Positions 52,001 through 60,400 of a stretch of DNA of 64,000 bases are shown here, piece by piece (positions within the stretch are counted from its first letter, which is position 1; every line of letters starts with the position of its first letter). This DNA comes from Actinobacteria bacterium OK074 (lineage in GTDB: Bacteria > Actinomycetota > Actinomycetes > Streptomycetales > Streptomycetaceae), in NCBI GenBank assembly GCA_001298575.1, contig LJCV01000256.1:1-64000 (forward strand), in the 5' to 3' direction. A program made the translations under genes and the position numbers. Below the pieces are notes generated by a model. It searched no databases and was not told where the DNA came from. It saw only the letters and a program-made list of their open reading frames with translations.

Positions 52001-54690
52001 CTCTCGCGTACCCCGGCGAGGTCGAGACGCGCACGGCGGACGACAGCGGCGCGGTCGTCACCGCCACCGGCACCGCAGCCCGTCTCCTCGCGCTCCTCGA
52101 CCGCGCCCCCGACAGCGTCCAACTCTCCGACGTACAGCCCGCGCACGAGATCACCCGCGCGCTCGCGTCCGGCGCGATGAGCCACGGCGCGCTGGTGGCG
52201 ACCGCGCACGAGGCCGTCGCGCACGGCACCAACATGGTCGGCGCGATGTCCAACAGCGGTGAGGGCGGCGAGCACCACACCCGGTACGGCACCATCCGGG
52301 GTTCGCGGATCAAGCAGTTCGCGTCCGGCCGGTTCGGCATCTGGGCGGGTTATCTCGCCGATCCGATGCTGGAGGAGTTGGAGATCAAGATCGGGCAGGG
52401 CGCGAAGCCGGGCGAGGGCGGCCAGTTGCCCGCGCCGAAGGTGACCGTCGACATCGCGGCGGCCCGCGGCGGCACCCCCGGCATCGAACTCATCTCCCCG
52501 CCCCCGCACCACGACACGTACTCCATCGAGGACTTGGCGCAGCTCATCCACGACTGCAAGGCGGCGCGGGTCCGGGTGATCGTCAAGCTCGTGTCGTCCG
52601 AGGGCATCGGCACCATCGCGGTCGGCGTCGCCAAGGCGGGCGCGGACGTCATCAACGTCGCCGGAAATACGGGGGGTACGGGCGCGGCGGCCGTCACCAG
52701 CCTTAAATACGCGGGCCGTTCGGCGGAGATCGGCGTCGCCGAGGTCCATCAGGCCCTGGTCGCCAACGGGTTGCGGCAGAAGGTCGTGCTGCGCTGCTCC
52801 GGCGCCCACCAGACCGGCGGCGACGTCGTCACCTCGGCGCTGCTCGGCGGCGACAGCTTCGAGTTCGGTACGACGGCCCTGATGATGCTCGGCTGCGTCA
52901 TGGCGAAGAACTGCAACGTGAAGTGCCCGGCCGGACTGACCACCAACTCCGAGGCGTTCGAGGGCGATCCGCGCGCACTCGCCCAGTACCTGCTCAACAT
53001 CGCGCACGACGTACGCCAGATCCTCGCCCGCCTCGGCCTGCGCTCGCTGCGCGAGGCACGGGGCCGTACGGACCTGCTCCAACTCCTCGACCACCCGGCG
53101 AGCGTGGGCCGCCTGGACGTGCGCCGCCTGCTCGCGCGCGTGCCCGAGAAGGTCGTGGCGGACCCGGAGTACCTGGAGAAGGACTTCACCACGGACGACG
53201 CCCTGATCGAGCGGGTGCGGGCCGCGCTGGTCGAGCGGCGCGAACCGGCCGTGCGCATCGACGGCATCCACCTGCGCAACAGCGACAAGTCGGTCGGCGG
53301 CCAGCTCTCCATCGACGTCGAGCGACTGCTCAACCACGGAGACCAAGGAGCCCACGGGAACCACGGGGAGCACCGGACCCACGGGGACCACGCCGACGGC
53401 CAACTCCCCCTGGACGCCCCCGCGTTCACCACCGACCACCGTGGCCGCCGCCGTCTCGTCGACGGTGCCGTCCGCATCCGCACCACCGGGTCGGCCGGTC
53501 AGTCGTACGGCGTGTTCTGCAACGACGGCATCGCCCTCGAACACACCGGCACCGCGAACGACGGCGTCGGCAAGAGCCAGAGCGGCGGGCGGATCGTGGT
53601 CCGCGCCCCGGGCGGCGGCAGCGACGAGCGCGGCGGCAACGTACTGGTCGGCAACTTCGCGCTGTTCGGCGCGACCGGTGGCCGGACTTTCGTCCAGGGC
53701 GAGGCCGGTGACCGGTTCGCGGTGCGCAACTCCGGTGCGACCGCGGTCGTCGAGGGCGTCGGCGACTTCGGCTGCGAGTACATGACCGGCGGCACGGTGC
53801 TCAACCTCGGCGGCTTCGGCAAGGGCCTCGGCAACGGCATGAGCGGCGGGTTCCTGTACCAGTACGACCCCTCCGGCGAACTCCGCGACCGGGTCAGCGC
53901 CGACTCGCTGCTCGTGTTCCCGGTGACGGACACCGCGCACGGCGACTTCCACGAGGCGGCCGTACGGCTGCTGCTGGAGTGGCACGTCGAGGCCACCAAC
54001 TCCCCGCTCGCGACCCGGCTGTTGGAGAACTGGGAGGCCGAACGGCAGTACGTGTACTGCGGGATGCCCCGCGCGCTGCTGCTCTACCAGGACGCGGGCG
54101 AAATCCTCGCCGCGGCCACCCGCAACGAGCTGCTGGACGAGCTGGCGACCTCGATCGCGACGGACAAACTCCGCGCGTTCAAGGTCGACTACCGCGACCG
54201 CCGCACCGTACTGGGCGGCCGGGCCCCGGCCTTCGGCGACCAGGGCAGCGACGACATGTTCTCGCTCCTGTCCTCGTACACCGTGCTCGGCGTCGCGCAG
54301 GACCTCGCGCTGCAACGGGTGCCGGGCGCGACCGGCCCGGACGATCCCCGCATCGCCGAGGCCGTCCGCAACCTGATCCTCACCGAGGACTTCTTCGTCA
54401 AACAGCGGGTGGTGAAGTACCTGCGCGGCACGCTGGAGCGGTTCGACGACGGCGAGTTGGCCACGCTCATCGCGAGCAAGCGCCTCGACGACTACAAGCG
54501 CGCACTGCGCCAGCGCAACAACCTCAGCGTGGACGCGCCCGGCACCTACGGCTGGATCATCCACCAGACCACGAAGAACGCGGGCCGCGTCCAGGCCGCC
54601 CGCTTCGACGAGTTGCTCGCGACGGCGGCCATAGAGGACCTCGCCACGCGCCGCGCCCCGCAGGCCCCGACCGAGACGGTGACCACGTGA
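49006..54690 (+). CDS. Long glutamate-synthase-like (GltB-type) protein
   Basis: The product is 1,894 residues, about 400 longer than usual GltB. The GTG at 49006 leaves 20 residues before DCGVGF, whose Cys-21 would be the glutaminase nucleophile. Domains in order: glutamine amidotransferase class II (21-400, with PFRLMAHNGELNTD), central domain (480-800), FMN-binding synthase domain (about 1050-1400, SNSGEGGE, GQGAKPGEGGQLP, ISPPPHHDTYSIEDLAQL), and a GXGXG beta-helix (1490-1760). Extra sequence lies near 860-1030 and in a His-rich linker near 1443-1466. The 3Fe-4S cysteines are 1297, 1303 and 1307, spaced C-x5-C-x3-C rather than C-x5-C-x4-C. It is coupled to a diflavin reductase, not GltD. 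Confidence 0.85.
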   Translation: MNHSPSLASGLYDPALDHSDCGVGFITRLDGTPSHDVIRKGDEALRAIPHRGGTSAEGVGDGAGVSVDLSVEFFGAITGEPLRAGHFGVANCFVPTDDGADGLVATDSSKPADRTDRRRAAIDLVGRSIAEQGFDVLLVRDVPVDHTVARPAAEQYQLPIVQWVFRAPAEWARADVDAAAHRALLAVEAVAYADDTYAGLYPLSLSARTQVLKGRLNSGEIIPYFSDLLDPRHSVRSLYFHTRFSTNTEPHPTMAQPFRLMAHNGELNTDRKNRLSDEALARARTRSIVRPPGQSDSSRLDQTLQSRVSDDGLDIVEAVVSLMPPAWENDRTLPVAVRDMLEYFSLYEEKNDGPAAVIFSDGDVIGARLDRLGLRPLRTVETAEYLMVASEAGQVAFPDTEVVHRGRIEAGGMLVVDHRTGRRLRTREVLDELASRRPYSQLLDAARVNLDDLPAPDYYRGTTTLGYDGDLALAGRYVAYSLNQESFRFLLDPMLANGSERISAMGYGNAINALSDTEGGMAKYFSQRFAQVTNPPLDSIREADGMSMRVALGPKPDGTGNTNGRQLVVASPVLGHLDMVRLRDQRIVPLQRFDMLYTPVAGDETANADALRAALGQLCDDVERFATTGGGIAVLTDRAISSTRAPLPVILAVATVNQRLIETGLRLRVSIVAESGQLPSSHHVATALGFGASAVYSLSARLRAEEKHPSAPAPAGEITETDRALARFRKAAEKALAKTMGRVGLCTAESYIGGEFFEPNYLDTRDDVFARAFPHMEAPVGGVGFARIAQAATEWHERARTVKTDQQIPLLGLFKERSDGAGHSFGVTAVRGFGDMAEERPEFGRPDDPDALRLLTLGQLDDAFGITDTAYRNTGYDALSDAEIDAFRITPGYRAFLRTTHEERSRRPSALRDVLALPADVTGLRTPEDFARELGRFSTGGNASVTVRGVVVSTTEDDTHEGTHDDGPAGGSTPAGGSTFQLRLDNGPERHPALADGLALAYPGEVETRTADDSGAVVTATGTAARLLALLDRAPDSVQLSDVQPAHEITRALASGAMSHGALVATAHEAVAHGTNMVGAMSNSGEGGEHHTRYGTIRGSRIKQFASGRFGIWAGYLADPMLEELEIKIGQGAKPGEGGQLPAPKVTVDIAAARGGTPGIELISPPPHHDTYSIEDLAQLIHDCKAARVRVIVKLVSSEGIGTIAVGVAKAGADVINVAGNTGGTGAAAVTSLKYAGRSAEIGVAEVHQALVANGLRQKVVLRCSGAHQTGGDVVTSALLGGDSFEFGTTALMMLGCVMAKNCNVKCPAGLTTNSEAFEGDPRALAQYLLNIAHDVRQILARLGLRSLREARGRTDLLQLLDHPASVGRLDVRRLLARVPEKVVADPEYLEKDFTTDDALIERVRAALVERREPAVRIDGIHLRNSDKSVGGQLSIDVERLLNHGDQGAHGNHGEHRTHGDHADGQLPLDAPAFTTDHRGRRRLVDGAVRIRTTGSAGQSYGVFCNDGIALEHTGTANDGVGKSQSGGRIVVRAPGGGSDERGGNVLVGNFALFGATGGRTFVQGEAGDRFAVRNSGATAVVEGVGDFGCEYMTGGTVLNLGGFGKGLGNGMSGGFLYQYDPSGELRDRVSADSLLVFPVTDTAHGDFHEAAVRLLLEWHVEATNSPLATRLLENWEAERQYVYCGMPRALLLYQDAGEILAAATRNELLDELATSIATDKLRAFKVDYRDRRTVLGGRAPAFGDQGSDDMFSLLSSYTVLGVAQDLALQRVPGATGPDDPRIAEAVRNLILTEDFFVKQRVVKYLRGTLERFDDGELATLIASKRLDDYKRALRQRNNLSVDAPGTYGWIIHQTTKNAGRVQAARFDELLATAAIEDLATRRAPQAPTETVTT

Positions 54691-56450
54691 CGCTCACGCC
54701 CCCGACCACGCCGGTCATCCCCCCGACCGGTTCCCTCATCCCGGCCGACGCGCCCTTCTCCGCCCAACAGGAGGCGTGGCTGGCCGGGTTCATCGCCGGC
54801 ATAGCGGCGGCCGGCCGCCGCGAGACGAACGCGGGCGACACCCCCACCGCCACGGTCGACGTCCTGTTCGGCACCCAGACCGGCAACTCCGAGTTCGTGG
54901 CGGGCGAGTTGGTCGCCGGGGCCCGCGCCCGCGGCCTGGGCGGCACGGCCACCGCGCTCGACGCCGTCACGCCCGAGCAACTCGCCGCCATGTCCCACGT
55001 GTTGGTGGTCACCTCGACCTACGGCGAGGGCGAACTCCCCGACAACGCTGGGCTGTTCTGGGAGGCGCTCCAGTCCGACACGGCACCGCGCCTGGAGGGC
55101 CTGCGCTACGCGGTCCTCGGCCTCGGCGACCGCGGCTACGACGACTTCTGCCAGGCGGCGAAGCTCATCGACACGCGGTTGGAACAGCTCGGGGCGGGCC
55201 GGTTGCACGAACGGGTCGACTGCGACGTCGACTTCGAGGACCCGGCGGCGGAGTGGACGACGGCGGTGCTGGACCGCCTGGTGGCGGAGACGGGCACGAC
55301 GACGGCGGCACCGGCCCCGACCGCCGAGGCCCCGCGCGCGCCCCGCTCCCCCTGGAACAAGCGCACCCCGTACCGCTCCAAGCTCGCGGTGAACAGGCTC
55401 CTCTCCTCCCCTGCCAGCGCGAAGGAGATCCGCCACTACGAGTTCGACCTCGGCGACAGCGGCATCACGTACGAGGCCGGGGACGCGCTGGCCGTCGTAC
55501 CGCTCAACGACCCCGCGCTGGTGGGCGAGTTGCTGGAGCATCTGGGCGCGAGCGGCGACGAGGAGACGGCTCGGCTCCTGCGTACGGAGCTCGAAATCCG
55601 CACGCCGTCCAAGGAGTTGATCGCGGAGCTGGTCGAGCGGGCGCCGTCGAGCGAGCTGGCCGCGGTCGTGGCGCACGGCGACCGCTCGGACCTGGACTCC
55701 TGGCTCTGGGGCCGGGACGTCCTGGACCTGCTGCGGGACGCGGGCCCCACGGCCGCCCCGACCCTCCCCGAACTCCTGCCGCTGCTGCGCCCGTTGCAGG
55801 CACGGCAGTACTCGATCTCGTCGAGCCCGCTCGCGCACCCGGACCGTATCCACCTGACGGTCGCGTCGGTCCGGTACGGCGGCAGGTACGAGGGGGTGGC
55901 GTCGACGTACCTGGCGGACCGAGTGGGCGGCGATGGAGCTGAAGACGCCGCCGTAGGCATCTATCTGCACCCGAACGCGGCCTTCAGTGTCCCGGCGGAC
56001 GACGACGCCCCGATGGTGATGATCGGCCCCGGCACCGGCATCGCCCCGTTCCGCGGCTTCCTGCACGAGCGGGCCGCGCGGGGCGCCACCGGCCGCAACT
56101 GGCTGTTCTTCGGCGACCAGCACCGCGCGACGGACTTCGTGTACGAGGAAGAGTTGGCCGAGTTGCGCGAGCGGGGCGTGCTCACCGAACTCGACCTCGC
56201 CTTCTCGCGCGACCAGGCCGAGAAGATCTACGTCCAGACGCGGATGCGGGAACAGTCGCGCGAGCTGTACGCGTGGCTGGAGGAGGGCGCGCACGTCTAC
56301 GTCTGCGGCGACGCCTCGCGGATGGCGAAGGACGTCGAGGCGGCCCTGTTGGGCGTCATCGCCGAGCAGCGCGGGCGCGGGGACGACGACGCGGCGGAGT
56401 ACCTGGCCGACCTGCGCCGGACGAAGCGCTACGTACGGGACGTGTACTGA
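54687..56450 (+). CDS. CysJ-like NADPH diflavin reductase
   Basis: The product is 587 residues. The GTG at 54687 overlaps the upstream stop (GTGA). Domains: flavodoxin (about 57-210: VLFGTQTGNSEF, TSTYGEGELPDN, LGLGDRGYDDF), FAD-binding (230-430: RQYSISSSP near 373) and NADPH-binding (440-587: MIGPGTGIAPFRGF, YVCGDASRMAKDV, C-terminal RYVRDVY). This is the cytochrome-P450-reductase/sulfite-reductase alpha layout. No sulfite reductase beta subunit follows. Its tight coupling to the GltB-like gene suggests it feeds NADPH electrons to that enzyme, replacing GltD and its Fe-S clusters. Confidence 0.88.
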   Translation: MTLTPPTTPVIPPTGSLIPADAPFSAQQEAWLAGFIAGIAAAGRRETNAGDTPTATVDVLFGTQTGNSEFVAGELVAGARARGLGGTATALDAVTPEQLAAMSHVLVVTSTYGEGELPDNAGLFWEALQSDTAPRLEGLRYAVLGLGDRGYDDFCQAAKLIDTRLEQLGAGRLHERVDCDVDFEDPAAEWTTAVLDRLVAETGTTTAAPAPTAEAPRAPRSPWNKRTPYRSKLAVNRLLSSPASAKEIRHYEFDLGDSGITYEAGDALAVVPLNDPALVGELLEHLGASGDEETARLLRTELEIRTPSKELIAELVERAPSSELAAVVAHGDRSDLDSWLWGRDVLDLLRDAGPTAAPTLPELLPLLRPLQARQYSISSSPLAHPDRIHLTVASVRYGGRYEGVASTYLADRVGGDGAEDAAVGIYLHPNAAFSVPADDDAPMVMIGPGTGIAPFRGFLHERAARGATGRNWLFFGDQHRATDFVYEEELAELRERGVLTELDLAFSRDQAEKIYVQTRMREQSRELYAWLEEGAHVYVCGDASRMAKDVEAALLGVIAEQRGRGDDDAAEYLADLRRTKRYVRDVY

Positions 56451-56452
56451 GC

Positions 56453-57349
56453 ATGGCGGAGCAGCACGGTTGCGTCTTCGACGGGTGCTGCCCGCGGCGG
56501 CGCGACAGCGCCCGGCTGATCGACGGGCGCATGCCGGAGCTGGCGCGCTGCCTGACGCTCTTCCAGCACGTCCAGGCGGTCACCGGCGGCCCGGTCGCCC
56601 GCATCGACCAGGCCGGCAGCTACGCGGTCCCGACCCTGCGCGGCGACGCGTTCGCCGTCCGCCCGGGGTCGATCGCGCTGCGCGTCGACGGCGCCGGCAT
56701 CCCGTCGGCGGTCGTCGCGCGGGACGGCGGTGCCGTCGCGGTCCGCCTGCTGGACCCGGCGGGCCGGACCGTGCACGAGGGGCGGTTGCTCTCGGAGGGG
56801 GACCGACTGCTGCTCGGGCTCGTGCGGACGGTGGACGCGGGGGCGTGGTTCACGGGCCCGTCGGCCGCGGTCCCCGAGGTGCCACCGTGGCAGAACGGCG
56901 ACCAACTCGCCCAGCTCGACGCGGTGTTGGCGGACGGCGGCGCGTCCCGGCGCGCGGCCTTCCACGACTACCGCGGCGAGCACCGCCCGATCGACGTCGA
57001 CGTCGTGGCCTCGGTCCTGGACCACGTCTGGTCCGTCGGACTGCCCATCGGCGTCGCGGTGTTCGCCCCGTCGGCCATGCAGGCGTGCGCGGGCCGGGTC
57101 CACGTGACGGACCGGACGGTCCGCGGACGCCTGTTCGCGGCAATCGCGGACAGCTCGGTGGAGATCGATCTGGCGGCGGTACGGTCCTGCCACCTCGTCC
57201 GCTCGACGGCCACACACGGCCCGACGTCGGCGCTCGAACTCGACGACGGGGAGGGGCGGTGCGTGGCGGTGGTTACGCAGTTCGGGGTGGTTGGAGAGGA
57301 TGTGCATGCGGCCTGGGAGGACTTGGCGGAGTCGCTGCCGGGCGCTTAG
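56453..57349 (+). CDS. HemS/ChuX-like haem utilisation protein
   Basis: The product is 298 residues, starting two bases after the diflavin reductase stop. Two tandem halves resemble the HemS domain: the second (VVASVLDHVWSVGLPIGVAV, then MQACAGRV, VEIDLAAVRSCHLVRST, TSALELDDGEGRCVAVV, AAWEDLAESL) follows the order of the HemS C-terminal half; the first has SAVVARDGGAVAVRLLDPAG, as in its N-terminal half. HemS proteins bind haem in the cytoplasm and help extract its iron. The expected haem ligands are not obvious, so binding is uncertain. The N-terminus holds three cysteines (GCVFDGCC). Confidence 0.6.
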   Translation: MAEQHGCVFDGCCPRRRDSARLIDGRMPELARCLTLFQHVQAVTGGPVARIDQAGSYAVPTLRGDAFAVRPGSIALRVDGAGIPSAVVARDGGAVAVRLLDPAGRTVHEGRLLSEGDRLLLGLVRTVDAGAWFTGPSAAVPEVPPWQNGDQLAQLDAVLADGGASRRAAFHDYRGEHRPIDVDVVASVLDHVWSVGLPIGVAVFAPSAMQACAGRVHVTDRTVRGRLFAAIADSSVEIDLAAVRSCHLVRSTATHGPTSALELDDGEGRCVAVVTQFGVVGEDVHAAWEDLAESLPGA

Positions 57350-57404
57350 CGGCGACGCCTCGCGCGGCCCAGAGGGTCGTACGCCGGTCTCCTAAGCTGT
57401 TTCC

Positions 57405-57449
57405 CTCGCGGTGGGACGACTCGCGGTGGGACGGCTCGCGGTGTGACGG
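57405..57449. repeat. Three 15-base tandem repeats
   Basis: CTCGCGGTGGGACGA, CTCGCGGTGGGACGG and CTCGCGGTGTGACGG lie in tandem just before the ribosome site of the Hsp90-type gene. Unlike the other repeats here, they are not at a stop codon. Confidence 0.8.
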
Positions 57450-57461
57450 GGAGGGCGGCGG

Positions 57462-60400
57462 GTGGATCGGCACGAGGTCACGAACACCTTCAGCGGGGGC
57501 AACGACGGCACGGTGATCCAGGCGGGCTCCGTGACGGTGCAGGCCCCCGTCGAGCCCGCCGCGCCCCAAGAGCCGTGGGTCCGGGCCGTGTTGGGGTCGG
57601 GCATCTGGGCGCACGCGGCCGAGCGCGGCATCGAGGCCCACCGGCAGCACGCGGCACGGCTGGTGGAGCGGCTGGCCGCCGTCCGGGACGCGGCCGAGGA
57701 GCGGATCGCCGGGGACCCGTGGGCCGATCCCGGGTTCGCGGCACGGTTCGCGGACCGGGTGGAGTGGCTGCTCGGGGAGCCCGACGGCGCACTCGACCTC
57801 TACCCGGCGGAGGCCGGACTGCTGGTCCTGCTCCCCTACGTGTACCAGGCCCACCAACTAAGGCTGGTGGCCTCAAGGTTGGAGGCCAACCCGACGGATC
57901 TCCGCCCACGGCCGGAAGCGACCGGATGGCGGGCCGATTACCAGTCCTTCCTGTCCGGCCACGATCTGCTGGTGAACCGGGCCGAGTTGAGGCCGGAGGC
58001 GGCGCCGGTGATCGGCTGGTGGCTGTACCGCCGTTGGCTCGCCCAGGAGGAGAAGGGCGCGGACCGGCTCACCGCGCTGGCGTCCGAACTCGCCGCGGAG
58101 GAGGGCCCGTTGACGGAGGCGCTGGCCCCGCGTCGGCTGGCCAGGATCCTCGCCGGTCTGCGCCTCGGCGCCGACGTCTGCAACCCCGAGCACCTCGGCC
58201 AGTTGGAGGCGGACGAGGTCCTGCCCGGCGCCGGCCGCCAGCGGATCCGGGAACGCCGGGCGAGCCTGCTGCTCGCCGTCGCGTACGGCGCCGCGATCGA
58301 ACTCGCCGTCCTGCCGGACACCGTGGTCGAGCACACCGGCGTTCCCAACGCCGTCGAACTGGACGGCGTACGGCGCACGTTGGCCGCGACGGCGTGGGGC
58401 GGCTCGCCGGAACTGCCGGTCCTGAAGGCGGTCTGCGAACACGAGGCCGTGGTGGAGGCGTTGCGCGAGCACGCCGAACGGCTGGACGGACTCCTCCTCG
58501 CGGTCGGGCGCGCCGTCCCCGACCGCTTCGCCCAGCCGATGCCACCGCTGCCCACCCGGATCTCCGCGGACGGCGTCGTCCCGGCGGAGGGCACGTTCAC
58601 CAGCGGCGCACGGTTCCGGCTGGACGACCGCCGGGTACGCGGCCTGCTGACCGGCACCCAGCTCTACAAGGACCACGGCCTGGCCGTCCGCGAGTTGTAC
58701 CAGAACGCCCTCGACGCCTGCCGCTACCGGCGTGCCAGGACGCAGTTCCTGGAACGGTCGGGACGGCCTTTCCACGCGTACGAGGGCCGCATCGACTTCG
58801 TCCAGGGGGTGGACGACGACGGCCGCGCGTATCTGGAGTGCGTGGACGACGGGATCGGCATGGGCGAGGCGGAGTTGCGCGGTGTGTTCTCGAACGCGGG
58901 GGCTCGATTCGCCGAGCAGCCGGACTTTCTGCTGGAGCAGGAGGAGTGGGCTCGGGTGGAGCCTCCGGTACGGCTCTATCCCAACAGCCGTTTCGGGATT
59001 GGGGTGTTGTCGTACTTCATGCTCGCGGACGAGATTCGGGTGACGTCTTGTCGGATGGGGCTGGATGGGGGCGCCGGGTCGGTGGTGGAGGCGCATGTTC
59101 TTGGGCCCAACCACTTGTTCCGGATTGTGGAGACGGCGGGGCGGGGTGGGTGGATGGGGACTCGGGTGCGGCTTTATTTGCGGGAGGGGCTGCGGGGGTG
59201 GTCGGGGTTGGATGCGTTGGCCGGAGTGCTGAAGATCGCTGAGTTTCGCACGACTGCGGAGCATGAGGGGCGGCGGAGGGGGTGGGCTGCGGGTGTTTTC
59301 CAGCCGGAGAGCAGCCGGGTCAAGCGTGAACTGGTGGAGTGGGAGGACAGTCCGCCGGGCGCGCAGGTGATCTGGTGCGCGTCCGAGGGCATGCTGCTGG
59401 TGGACGGGCTTGAGATCGCACCACGACGCAGGACCGGGGTGCTGTCGGGGCTCCATGGCGTCGTGGTCAATCTCAGCGGGGGCTACGCCCCGCGACAGCT
59501 CAGTACCGACCGTCTCTGGGTACTGACCGACGTATCGGCCCGGGTCGAGGAACTGTTGACAGCAGCTGCACCCGTCCTGGTGACGAGCGGGGCAGGGTTC
59601 CTCACCCTGGAGTGGATTCAAAAAATCGACGAGGGCAGCTCGCGAACTGCGGACATGGTGGCGGAAACAGCATTCAAAGCGGGGCGCGGGTTCGGGGTTC
59701 GCCGCGGATGGCTGACGGTACCCGCCGCGGCTGGCTGCTTCCCGCTCGACCGGATGCTTCTCAACAACCTGCTGATGTCGAACCGCCCCTCGGAACGACC
59801 GACGGACTCGGCGTTCCTCTCGATTCCGGACCACATCCTGCTCTGGCGAATGCTCGCCCATGAGCAGACCGATCTGGCGCGTGAACTGGCGCAGCTCGTA
59901 CCGGAGCTGGCCGAGCCGCGCCAGGTAGTGAGGGCCCGGCCGTCGGATCTGAAGTTGCTCTCCGGGTGGAACGACAAGTTTGGGTCCACCCAGCCATCGG
60001 ACGCCTTCCTCTTCGCCCACCAGCTCGGCTGCGATCCGACAGTTGTCGTCGAACGGCGACGGCTCTTCGGGATCGCCGACCTGGTTCTCCCGGACTCAGG
60101 CGAGCAGGATGAATCGGACATGACTTGGCTCGACGAACCAAACGCAAGTGATCGCTCATACAGGACGATTGATGATCTGCTGGAGATCAGTAGAAGGCTC
60201 GGTGTGAACACGGCGCAGGCGGCGGCCCGATTGCGGTCGTACGGCATCGAGGTCGTACCGAATGAGTTGCATCACCGCGTACCCGATGAGGTGGACCTCC
60301 AACTGCTCGATCGGAACTGCGAAATCGACGGGTACGAAGGAATCGGGCACAGCGCCTGCGTGCCGCCCGGTCACATTGCGCAGGCCGCCCTACGGACGGG

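Noticed and set aside
50929..54564. 1,211-codon open frame opposite the GltB-like gene
   Set aside because: Val/Ala/Gly/Asp-biased antisense frame; the plus strand encodes conserved glutamate synthase domains throughout.
54687..56450. Assimilatory sulfite reductase flavoprotein (cysJ) as the sole reading
   Set aside because: The domain layout fits, but no haemoprotein subunit or sulfur-assimilation gene is nearby, and the gene overlaps the GltB-like gene, so a role in that complex is more likely.
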